DNA of 7,406 nt. Source: Alphaproteobacteria bacterium. GTDB lineage: Bacteria; Pseudomonadota; Alphaproteobacteria; GCA-2731375. Both the position numbers and the translations under genes were made by a program. Below are positions 1 through 5,692 of the stretch, one piece after another. Location of the stretch: assembly GCA_028281075.1 (NCBI GenBank), contig JANQKO010000655.1, forward strand, positions 1-7,406, written 5' to 3'. A model generated the notes under the pieces. It was not told the origin of the DNA and made no database searches. It saw only the letters and a list, made by a program, of their open reading frames with translations. How positions within the stretch are numbered: the stretch's first letter is position 1; each line of letters starts with the position of its first letter.

Positions 1-103
1 CTCATGACGTCACTCCGGTCGGCCCGCCGGGCGGCGAAGACGCGGCACGGAGATCATGCCACGCCACCGCCGGGCGAAGGTTCCCACGCCGCGGACGGCG
101 GCC

Positions 104-124
104 GTCGATGCCCCCGTCCACGGC
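104..124. repeat. direct repeat, copy 1 (downstream of the OmpA-type gene)
   Basis: This 21-base stretch matches 1040-1060 at 18 of 21 positions in the same orientation, sharing the cores GATGCCCC and GTCCACGG. It lies 8 bp past the stop of the OmpA-type gene. Confidence 0.4.
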
Positions 125-132
125 GTCGGAAT

Positions 133-1023
133 CTACTCGAAGATGATCTCGACGCGCCGGTTCTTTTCTTCCGGCTGCCCATCGGGCGTCAGCCGCAGCG
201 GTTCCCGCTCGCCCCTGGGCTGCAGCAGCAGCTTCTCCTTCGGCACCAGGCCGCCGACCAGCACCTGCTCGACCATCTCGGCGCGCATCGCCGACAGCTT
301 GTCGTTGTAGGCCGCCGAGCCGGCGCGATCGGCATGGCCGGTGACCCGGATGCTGACCGGCTTGGCGATCTGGTAGTCGGCGATCGCCTGGTTCAGGATC
401 TCGCGCGACTTCGCCGTCAGCTCGGCGCTGTCGAGCTCGAAGAAGACGATATACATGCCGTCGACGTCGGGCTTCGGCGGCACGGCCGGGGCGGGCGCCG
501 GCTGTGGCTTGGGGGGCGCGGCGGCGACCGGCGCCGCGGGCGCGGTGGCCGCCGCGATCCTGGCCATGGCGGCCTCGAAATCGGCCCGGCAGCGGGCGAT
601 ATCGTCCGGCTGGAAGTTCTCTTCCTGCTCCTGCATCCAGCAATCGAACATCACCTGGGCCCGGGCCGCCTGGTCGGGAATGGTCTGCCTGGCGCCGCGG
701 CCATAGGCCTCGACCAGTTGCCGCCGCGCGTCGGTCAGGTCACCAGTGGTGCCCTCGGGCAGGCGGCGGGCGTCGATCGCCTCGGGCTCGACGTCGCCGC
801 CGGTCCCGGCCGCGGTCGCCCGCATGGCGAAGGCATCGGAATCCCGATAGTCGCCCTCGGCGAACTCGGATTCCGCCAGATCGAGATAGCCGGCATACAG
901 GCCGCGCTCGAAGTCCGGGCCGGCGGCGGAAACGCGTGCCGCGTTCTGCAGCTCCATGCCGGCGCAGGCGGCAAGCGATAGCATCGCCGTGGCGGCGACC
1001 GTCGTTCGCAAGATCATGTTCAT
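133..1023 (-). CDS. OmpA-family peptidoglycan-binding outer-membrane lipoprotein
   Basis: The 296-residue product is an envelope anchor that should tie the outer membrane to peptidoglycan. Residues 1-19 form a lipoprotein signal peptide with lipobox LAAC, so Cys20 would be lipidated; Ala at +2 predicts the outer membrane. Residues 40-155 form a family-specific helical region with YLDLAESE and DCWMQEQEEN motifs and two cysteines (C128, C145) that could pair. A Pro/Ala-rich linker (157-187) leads to a C-terminal OmpA domain (190-296). The diaminopimelate-binding pair is present as D232 (in TGHAD) and R247 (in LSAMR), spaced 15 residues apart as in characterised OmpA domains, and the domain ends with NRRVEI. 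I chose the ATG at 1023 because it starts the signal peptide and has an AAGGGA site 6 bases upstream; a 29-residue upstream extension is basic and lacks signal character. It is a Pal-like or OmpA-like protein, not a porin, since no beta-barrel precedes the domain. The family call is firm; the exact role is inferred. Confidence 0.93.
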   Translation of the reverse strand: MNMILRTTVAATAMLSLAACAGMELQNAARVSAAGPDFERGLYAGYLDLAESEFAEGDYRDSDAFAMRATAAGTGGDVEPEAIDARRLPEGTTGDLTDARRQLVEAYGRGARQTIPDQAARAQVMFDCWMQEQEENFQPDDIARCRADFEAAMARIAAATAPAAPVAAAPPKPQPAPAPAVPPKPDVDGMYIVFFELDSAELTAKSREILNQAIADYQIAKPVSIRVTGHADRAGSAAYNDKLSAMRAEMVEQVLVGGLVPKEKLLLQPRGEREPLRLTPDGQPEEKNRRVEIIFE

Positions 1024-1039
1024 TACGCATCCCTTCGCT

Positions 1040-1060
1040 GTTGATGCCCCGGTCCACGGA
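1040..1060. repeat. direct repeat, copy 2 (upstream of the OmpA-type gene)
   Basis: This is the partner of 104-124, located 16 bp upstream of the ATG of the OmpA-type gene, so the two copies bracket the gene. Mismatches are at the third, twelfth and last positions. It may be chance in GC-rich DNA. Confidence 0.4.
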
Positions 1061-1122
1061 CGTTCCCGCTTGCCCGAACCGCGCCGTGACGCGATCCCTG
1101 AAAAGCACATGTCAGTCTGCCC

Positions 1123-1140
1123 CGCAAGCGGCCGCTTGCG
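1123..1140. promoter_or_regulatory. perfect 18-bp palindrome upstream of the OmpA-type gene
   Basis: CGCAAGCGGCCGCTTGCG is identical to its reverse complement and has no spacer. It lies 100 bp before the ATG at 1023. It is next to the more AT-rich stretch 1141-1195, where a promoter for the gene would best fit. The form suits an operator for a dimeric repressor; as RNA it would make a hairpin with a tight loop. No T-run follows, so it is not an intrinsic terminator. Confidence 0.45.
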
Positions 1141-1288
1141 TAGTGCGGAAAACTACCTAACCGCCGTCGTCACGAGATAACGGAACGTAAGACGTTTCGG
1201 CCGGGTCTCCGCCCAGCCGCCGCCCGTGTCCGCGCACGGAACCGTGGCGGCGGCCCGGGGCGCCGCCGCCGGGGACGGGCCCGCGCCG

Positions 1289-1888
1289 CTACCGCAGCCG
1301 GACCCGGGCGTCGTTCCGTCTGGCTTCCAGCTTGTCCAGCTCGACCTGCCGGGCTGCCTCGACCTTCTCCATTTCGGCCGGACAGTCCTTGCCGCCTTCG
1401 ACCTGATTGCAATTGGTGCGCACGGTCAGCATCGCCGTTTCCCACTTCGTCATCAGCATGTCACGGCGATTGTCGTACCAGGCATCACGGGCGGCGAGAT
1501 CGTCGAACTCGCCGGGCTCCAGCACGACGGTGACCTTGGGCGGATACTTCTGGCCGGCGCCACGGGCCGCGTCGATGGCGATGCCGACGACGCCGCCGAG
1601 AAGAATGTTGCCGAGGATCCAGCCGTCGGCGGCGGTATCCATGTCCTCGGTCGTCGGCAGATAGCCCTCGGCGCTGCAGGTCAGGGTGATCGGCGCCGCG
1701 CTCGACGGCAGTTCCAGGCTGGCCGGGGTATTGACGGCCTTGACGAAGTCTTTGCCAGTCAGCTCGCAACGCGCGACTTCCGGCACCGTCTCGATCGACG
1801 TCACGGTATCGTCGTCACTGACGACGCTGGCACAGTTGGCAAGGATTACGGGAATGAAACCGAGGACGAGAAAACGTGGAAACTTCAT
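1289..1888 (-). CDS. small lipoprotein with glycine-rich GNILxGG segment and charged C-terminal helix
   Basis: The 199-residue product begins with a lipoprotein-type signal peptide (LANC, Cys19; Asn before the Cys is less usual). Residues 22-85 look like a small beta domain with C41 and C71, similar in layout to PEGA-like lipoproteins (a Cys-x-Leu strand, then LTCSAEGY). Residues 89-112 hold the marker segment GWILGNILLGGVVGIAID, followed by GAGQKYP and a VTVVLEP strand. I recall this pattern from small proteobacterial lipoproteins that databases often mislabel 'translation initiation factor 2'. Residues 126-199 add a charged, probably helical tail with C160 and C169 and a Glu/Lys/Arg-rich end (coiled-coil-like), which not all such proteins have. 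The ATG at 1888 follows a GGGGGT site with 4-bp spacing; a TTG 12 bases further upstream overlaps that site and is less likely. The function is unknown; I infer an outer-membrane lipoprotein. Its neighbour on the same strand is the OmpA-type lipoprotein, 265 bp downstream. Confidence 0.85.
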   Translation of the reverse strand: MKFPRFLVLGFIPVILANCASVVSDDDTVTSIETVPEVARCELTGKDFVKAVNTPASLELPSSAAPITLTCSAEGYLPTTEDMDTAADGWILGNILLGGVVGIAIDAARGAGQKYPPKVTVVLEPGEFDDLAARDAWYDNRRDMLMTKWETAMLTVRTNCNQVEGGKDCPAEMEKVEAARQVELDKLEARRNDARVRLR

Positions 1889-1921
1889 CGAGACCCCCAA
1901 TGAATCGTGTCACAGGAGGTC

Positions 1922-1927
1922 AGTATA
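1922..1927 (-). promoter_or_regulatory. candidate -10 box for the GNILxGG lipoprotein gene
   Basis: TATACT on the minus strand (5 of 6 with TATAAT) lies 34 bp upstream of the ATG at 1888, in an AT-rich patch after the putative terminator. I see no convincing -35 at 16-18 bp, so only the -10 is offered. Confidence 0.3.
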
Positions 1928-1952
1928 TCGGTACGGTAGATAAAACCTCAGC

Positions 1953-1980
1953 AAAAACGCTCGAGACTCCCCTGATCTCG
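1953..1980 (-). terminator. weak terminator-like hairpin after the small minus-strand gene
   Basis: Read on the minus strand, CGAGA (1980-1976) and TCTCG (1966-1962) form a 5-bp stem around a 9-base loop. A run of five T (1957-1953) follows 4 bases later. A second hairpin, GCGCTG/CAGCGC (1981-1998, 6-base loop), lies directly before it. It is placed about 65 bp past the stop of the small gene and before the next minus-strand gene. The stem is short, so this is tentative. Confidence 0.35.
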
Positions 1981-2043
1981 GCGCTGGTGCGTCAGCGCGA
2001 ACCTTCCGCCGCGGCCGACCGCGCCAATGGCCGGACGCCGGCG

Positions 2044-2262
2044 CTATTCCTCCAGATCGGCGTCGCCCAGCGCCTTGGCCAGGTAATGGTTCTCGAAGTC
2101 GGCCGGGGACAGATGCGTCAAGAGATCGGTCGAGCCGACCCATTGGCAGCCGCCGTGATCGAGACGGCCGGGCAGGCGCAGCCCCCAGCTTTCCATGCCG
2201 GCGTCGAAGAACAGTTCCAGTCCATAACCCCCGGCAATGCGTTTCGCTTCGCTTGTCGTCAT
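2044..2262 (-). CDS. small protein of unknown function, 72 residues
   Basis: I do not recognise this protein. From the ATG at 2262 it is 72 residues, beginning MTTSEAKRIAGGYGLELF and ending in an acidic DADLEE tail. The composition is balanced, with aromatic residues (F, Y, W), acidic residues and a DLLTHLSPADFENHYLAKAL stretch that looks amphipathic and helical. That is unlike the Arg/Pro-rich shadow frames around it, which is why I call it real. There is no signal peptide or membrane segment, so it is probably cytoplasmic. The start is uncertain: ATG 2262 has GGGA 6 bases upstream, ATG 2268 lies immediately next to that GGGA, and a GTG at 2295 would add 11 residues. It is transcribed away from the TRAP operon, sharing the 480-bp intergenic region with it, and a terminator-like hairpin follows at 1953-1980. 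No function can be assigned. Confidence 0.6.
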   Translation of the reverse strand: MTTSEAKRIAGGYGLELFFDAGMESWGLRLPGRLDHGGCQWVGSTDLLTHLSPADFENHYLAKALGDADLEE

Positions 2263-2309
2263 CGACATTCCCGACCCCGTCCGTATCCGCGACACAACCC
2301 GGCGCGAAG

Positions 2310-2340
2310 GTTACGCCGACAACGATGACAACGGCGTAAC
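2310..2340. promoter_or_regulatory. inverted repeat, candidate operator
   Basis: The arms GTTACGCCG (2310-2318) and CGGCGTAAC (2332-2340) match perfectly, with a 13-base spacer. The half-sites are 22 bp centre to centre, about two helical turns, which suits a dimeric regulator. The repeat lies about 50 bp upstream of the small minus-strand gene, within the divergent region. No T-run follows on either strand, so a terminator is unlikely. Which regulator would bind is unknown. Confidence 0.45.
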
Positions 2341-2477
2341 AATCCCCGCCACGCTTGCGAGATGCCATAGATGGGGTGCCGCGCCGCGGCCGCCAATCAC
2401 CACCCATCCGCCACCGCGTTGACGTTTGCGTGAGGCGCCCGCCCGCGCCACGGCCGACCACGGGCGCCCCTTTTCTG

Positions 2478-2506
2478 TTAGTAAAAACGAATTTCGCTGA
2501 TAGAAT
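2478..2506 (+). promoter_or_regulatory. candidate promoter for the TRAP operon
   Basis: A TAGAAT (2501-2506; 5 of 6 with the sigma-70 -10 box) sits in the only AT-rich stretch of the gap. A poor -35 (TTAGTA, 2478-2483) is at 17-bp spacing. It would leave a leader of about 230 bases before dctP. GAATTTC occurs twice here (2489 and 2503), and ATTTC/GAAAT arms overlap the downstream edge. This is weak evidence based on composition and one box. Confidence 0.3.
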
Positions 2507-2742
2507 TTCAGGAAATGAACGGCTGCGCCGGGAACCTTGCCGCGCGACCGAGGGGGAATGCCATACCGGCCGCGGCACGGCGCCCGCGATAACGGCGCGC
2601 CGGCCCGACGACAATTCCTTCGGCCAACCGGCACCCGACGGCGACAGCCGATAACGCGGGTTCGGCGTTCGCGGCGCGATGACCGCGCTTGGCGAGGCCG
2701 GAATATCGGTCGATCGAACGGCCACGGTAGGGAGGAAACCGC

Positions 2743-3768
2743 ATGCAACGTAAACATCTCACGGCAGTCGCCGGCGCCGTCGCCGCCGTCGGCATATTGG
2801 CGTCGGCCGCCGCCGAGGCGGCGGACCCGATACGCTGGCAGGTACAGACGCTCTGGCAGGCCGGCAACATCAACCAGAAGGCCTTCGAGACCTTCGCCAA
2901 GAACGTCGAGGTCGCCAGCGGCGGCCGCTTGGTCATCGAGGCCCTGCCGGTCGGCGCCATCGTCTCGGCCAACGAGGCCGCCGACGCCGTGCGCGACGGC
3001 CTGCTCGACGGCCAGCACTCGAACGAAGGCTATCTCGCCGGCAAGGAACCCGCCTTCTCCGTGCTCGTCGACATGAACATGGCCTACGACTCGCCGGAAC
3101 AGCAGATCATGTGGTTCAAGTTCGGCGGCGGCGAGGCGCTCGCCCGCGAGCTGCTGGCGAAATGGAACCAGCACTATCTGGGGCCGGTAAGCTGGGGCGC
3201 GGAGTCGATTCCGTCGAAGATGCCGCTGAAATCCGTCGCCGACTTCAAGGGCGTCAAGATGCGCGCGCCGGAAGGCATGGGCGCCTCGATCTGGCGCAAG
3301 GTCGGCGTCGGCGTGTCGACGCTGCCGGGCACCGAGGTCTACACGGCGCTGGAACGCGGCAAGATCGAGGCCACCGACTGGGGCTCGCTGGCCATGAATG
3401 ACGACCTCGGCTACGACAAGATCGCCAGATACGCCATCTATCCCGGCATCCACTCGCAGCCGATGGCCTGCGGCCTCTGCGTCCGCAAGGACAAGTGGGA
3501 CGCGCTGCCGGACGACCTGAAGCGCATCGTCGAGCTGTCGGTCACGCAGCTTCGCGAGGACATGCTGCTGACCAACCGCCTGCGCGACATGGAAGCGGCG
3601 GCGAAGCGCGATCCCGAGACGCTGGTGTCGTGGTCGCCGGAAGCGCGGGCCGAGCTGCGCGGCATCGCCAGCGAGGTCTGGCGGGAATGGGGCAGCAGAA
3701 GCGAGATGGCCGACAAGATCTATCAGAGCCATGTCGCCTGGATGAAGAAGATCGGCCTGCTGAAATAG
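2743..3768 (+). CDS. dctP: TRAP transporter periplasmic solute-binding protein (DctP family, TakP-like)
   Basis: This is the extracytoplasmic receptor of a tripartite ATP-independent transporter; it captures a carboxylate and hands it to the two membrane subunits. The 341-residue length is normal. Residues 1-26 are a Sec signal peptide (QRK, then an Ala/Val core, with AEA before the likely cut). The DctP fold is clear: GVKMRAPEGMGASIW carries the carboxylate-binding arginine (R174), followed by GTEVYTALERGKIEATDW, in which D212-W213 sits where TakP-type receptors place an acidic residue and Trp at the ligand/Na+ site. YPGIHSQP and DKWDALPDDLKRIVEL are also typical of the TakP branch. That branch includes 2-oxo acid receptors, so a 2-oxo or hydroxy acid is the best guess; C4-dicarboxylate is not favoured. 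The start is well supported by GGAGG at 2731-2735, 7 bases before ATG. An unusual CGLC (C243, C246) lies near the ligand lobe. It is the first gene of the operon and is followed by hairpins that could raise its mRNA level over the permease genes. Confidence 0.95.
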   Translation: MQRKHLTAVAGAVAAVGILASAAAEAADPIRWQVQTLWQAGNINQKAFETFAKNVEVASGGRLVIEALPVGAIVSANEAADAVRDGLLDGQHSNEGYLAGKEPAFSVLVDMNMAYDSPEQQIMWFKFGGGEALARELLAKWNQHYLGPVSWGAESIPSKMPLKSVADFKGVKMRAPEGMGASIWRKVGVGVSTLPGTEVYTALERGKIEATDWGSLAMNDDLGYDKIARYAIYPGIHSQPMACGLCVRKDKWDALPDDLKRIVELSVTQLREDMLLTNRLRDMEAAAKRDPETLVSWSPEARAELRGIASEVWREWGSRSEMADKIYQSHVAWMKKIGLLK

Positions 3769-3779
3769 ACGCGGGACAC

Positions 3780-3836
3780 CGGTTCGAACCGCCCGGGGAC
3801 GGGGCCGGACGGCCCGGCCCCGGGCGCGCCGCGCCC
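3780..3836 (+). other. intercistronic hairpin cluster between dctP and dctQ
   Basis: Three adjacent dyads fill the gap: the 12-bp palindrome CGGTTCGAACCG (3780-3791); a 9-bp stem CGGGGCCGG/CCGGCCCCG with a 5-base loop (3800-3822); and a 6-bp stem GGGCGC/GCGCCC with a 3-base loop (3822-3836). The second and third share a base, so they compete. No U-run follows, so full termination is unlikely. Structures after binding-protein genes are known to protect the upstream mRNA or cut read-through, giving more receptor than permease; that role is inferred here. Confidence 0.7.
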
Positions 3837-3854
3837 TGTTCCTGGTGAGGTTCC

Positions 3855-4340
3855 GTGACTCCGACCAACGCAATCGACCGGCTGTCGATCCGCATCGGCA
3901 ATACCTTCAGCTATGTCTTCCTGATCGCCGTCGCGCTGACCTGCTTCGAGGTGATCATGGACTACGTGTTCCGGTCGCCGACGATCTGGGTGCACGACTC
4001 GACCATCATGCTGAGCTCGATCGGCTTCCTGTTCGGCGGCGCCTACGCGCTGCAGCAGCACGCGCATATCCGCATCACCAGCCTGTATGAGCGCTTCTCG
4101 CCAGGAGCACAGCGGATCTGCGACATCATCGGCCTGGTGCTGGCGCTGTTCTATCTTGCCGTCCTGGCCTGGAAGACCGGCGTGCAGGCCTTCGAGTCGA
4201 TCACGATCATGGAGCGCAGCGGCCGGGCCTGGAACGTGCCGATGCCGGTGGTCATCCGCTCGGCCCTGTTCCTCGGCACCGTGCTGCTGATCGCGCAGGC
4301 GCTGGCCAATCTCTGGGCGCTGCTGACGCGGGCGCGCTAG
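3855..4340 (+). CDS. dctQ: TRAP transporter small permease subunit (DctQ family)
   Basis: This 161-residue inner-membrane protein is the small subunit that pairs with DctM. It shows four hydrophobic helices at about 17-39, 48-67, 88-107 and 132-156, the standard DctQ layout. The family motif after helix 2, GGAYALQQHAHIRI (61-74), is clear and is the usual GxAYALxxxxHIRI segment. Translation starts at GTG (3855), with a GGTGAGG site at 3844-3850 and 4-base spacing; no in-frame ATG comes before residue 35, which would cut helix 1. It lies 86 bp after dctP, separated by strong hairpins, and ends 4 bp before dctM. The order P-Q-M matches classical TRAP operons. Q and M are separate here, not fused. 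Confidence 0.93.
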   Translation: MTPTNAIDRLSIRIGNTFSYVFLIAVALTCFEVIMDYVFRSPTIWVHDSTIMLSSIGFLFGGAYALQQHAHIRITSLYERFSPGAQRICDIIGLVLALFYLAVLAWKTGVQAFESITIMERSGRAWNVPMPVVIRSALFLGTVLLIAQALANLWALLTRAR

Positions 4341-4344
4341 GGCC

Positions 4345-5670
4345 ATGGACCTGAGCATCGAGCTGATCTCGATCCTCATGCTCGCCAGCATGGCGGGCCT
4401 GATGATCATCGGCATGCCGCTGGCCTTCGTCACCGGCTTCGTCGCCGTCGTCTTCTGCCTGGTGTTCCGCGACGCCAACAGCTTGGTGATCGCCGCCAGC
4501 CGCACCTACGGCTTCGTCAACACCTATGTCCTGGTGGCGGTGCCGATGTTCATTCTGATGGCCTCGATCCTGGAACGCTCGGGCGTCGCCCGCGATCTCT
4601 ACGACGCGCTCAAGGTCTGGGCCGGACCGCTGCCCGGCGGCGTCGGCGTGATGACGCTGCTGGCCGCCGTGCTGATGGCGGCGATGACCGGCATCATCGG
4701 CGGCGAGATCATCCTGCTGGGGCTGGTCGCGCTGCCGCAGATGCTGCGGCTCGGCTACGACCGCAGGCTGGCCATGGGCATCGTCTGCGGCGGCGGCTCG
4801 CTCGGCACCATGATCCCGCCCAGCATCGTGCTGATCTTCTATGGCCTGACCGCCAACGTCTCGATCGGCGACCTGTTCATCGCCACGCTGATCCCGGGGC
4901 TGATGCTGGCCGGCATCTACACCGTCTACGTGATCACGCGCTGCGCCATCGATCCGGCCATGGGACCGCCGGCGCCGATCGAGGAACGCGCCATTCCCGT
5001 GACCGAGAAGCTGCGCATGCTGAAGGGCGTGCTGCTGCCGATCCTGGTCGGCGCCATGGTGCTGGGCAGCATCTATACCGGCGCCGCCTCGGTCAGCGAG
5101 GCGGCCGGCGTCGGCGTCGCCGGCGTCGTCCTGTCGGCCTGGCTGCGTGGCGAGCTGAGCTGGCGGATGCTGCGCGAGGCGTCCTACCAGACCATGTCGA
5201 CCTGCGGCCTGCTGCTGTGGCTGACCTTCGGCGCCAACACGCTGATCGGGGTCTATAACCTGCTCGGCGGCATCGCCTTCCTGAAAAGCGCCTTCACCGG
5301 CCTGCCGTTCGATCCGATCTTCGTCGTGCTGATCATGATGGCGGTGCTGCTGATCATGGGCTTCTTCATGGACTGGATCGGCATCATGCTGCTGACCATG
5401 CCGGTATTCGTGCCGACGATCACGGCGCTGGGCTACGACCCGGTCTGGTTCGGCATCCTGTTCTGCATGAACATGCAGATCTCCTATCTGACGCCGCCGT
5501 TCGGGCCGGCCTGCTTCTACCTCAAGGGCGTGGCGCCGCCGGAGATCAGCCTGGACGACATCTTCCGCGCCGTGACGCCGTTCATCGCGCTGCAGATCAT
5601 CGGCCTGCTGCTGGTGCTGTTCTTCCCCGAGATCGCGCTCTGGCTGCCGTCCGTGTTCTACGCGCTATAG
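4345..5670 (+). CDS. dctM: TRAP transporter large permease subunit (DctM family)
   Basis: This 441-residue inner-membrane protein forms the Na+-driven translocation pathway of the TRAP transporter. It has about a dozen hydrophobic segments arranged as two inverted halves. Helical-hairpin signatures are visible: MTGIIGGEIILLG (114-126), GYDRRLAMG, then LGTMIPPSIVL (153-163) in the first half, and GFFMDWIGIMLLTMPVFVP with LTPPFGPACFYLKGV (TPP at 383-385) in the second. The GIIGGE form, in place of the GSSxA of dicarboxylate DctM proteins, together with ISYLTPPFG, places it in the larger-permease branch that accompanies TakP-like receptors. The ATG at 4345 is 4 bp after the dctQ stop; its ribosome site is weak (TAGGG over the dctQ stop), which suggests translational coupling. 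The 3' end is complete (EIALWLP near the terminus). Confidence 0.95.
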   Translation: MDLSIELISILMLASMAGLMIIGMPLAFVTGFVAVVFCLVFRDANSLVIAASRTYGFVNTYVLVAVPMFILMASILERSGVARDLYDALKVWAGPLPGGVGVMTLLAAVLMAAMTGIIGGEIILLGLVALPQMLRLGYDRRLAMGIVCGGGSLGTMIPPSIVLIFYGLTANVSIGDLFIATLIPGLMLAGIYTVYVITRCAIDPAMGPPAPIEERAIPVTEKLRMLKGVLLPILVGAMVLGSIYTGAASVSEAAGVGVAGVVLSAWLRGELSWRMLREASYQTMSTCGLLLWLTFGANTLIGVYNLLGGIAFLKSAFTGLPFDPIFVVLIMMAVLLIMGFFMDWIGIMLLTMPVFVPTITALGYDPVWFGILFCMNMQISYLTPPFGPACFYLKGVAPPEISLDDIFRAVTPFIALQIIGLLLVLFFPEIALWLPSVFYAL

Positions 5671-5692
5671 ACCCGCGCCGGGGAGCGACGAC

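Larger units (their letters stand above)
2263..2742. other. 480-bp divergent intergenic region
   Basis: This gap separates the small minus-strand gene from the plus-strand TRAP operon and should hold the promoters of both. The open frames crossing it are Arg/Pro-rich and I do not accept them as genes. It contains a 9-bp inverted repeat (2310-2340) close to the small gene, an AT-rich island (2470-2520) with a candidate plus-strand promoter, and a near-palindrome around TCGATCGA (2707-2720) just ahead of the dctP ribosome site. I see no RNA gene or riboswitch I can name. Confidence 0.7.

Noticed and set aside
94..106. Small inverted repeat GACGGC/GCCGTC downstream of the OmpA-type gene as a terminator
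   Set aside because: Only five base pairs can form with a 3-base loop and no T-run follows on the minus strand.
4..981. Long plus-strand open frame opposite the OmpA-type gene
   Set aside because: The minus-strand product has a complete lipobox and OmpA domain; the plus-strand product is Gly/Arg-rich with no signature.
1913..1920. Strong AGGAGGT ribosome-site-like sequence on the plus strand
   Set aside because: No ATG, GTG or TTG at a suitable distance opens a plausible plus-strand frame, so it appears to be fortuitous.
2419..2424. TTGACG as a -35 box for the TRAP operon
   Set aside because: The sequence at 16-19 bp spacing is CCCGCG-like, with no -10 resemblance.
1910..2725. 271-codon minus-strand open frame spanning the divergent intergenic region
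   Set aside because: Arg/Pro-rich, crosses the small gene in another frame and the AT-rich promoter island, and shows no domain.
2311..3873. Long minus-strand open frame (520 codons) opposite dctP
   Set aside because: It is Arg- and His-rich, has no recognisable domain, and lies antisense to a clear TRAP receptor; long antisense frames are expected from the third-position GC bias.
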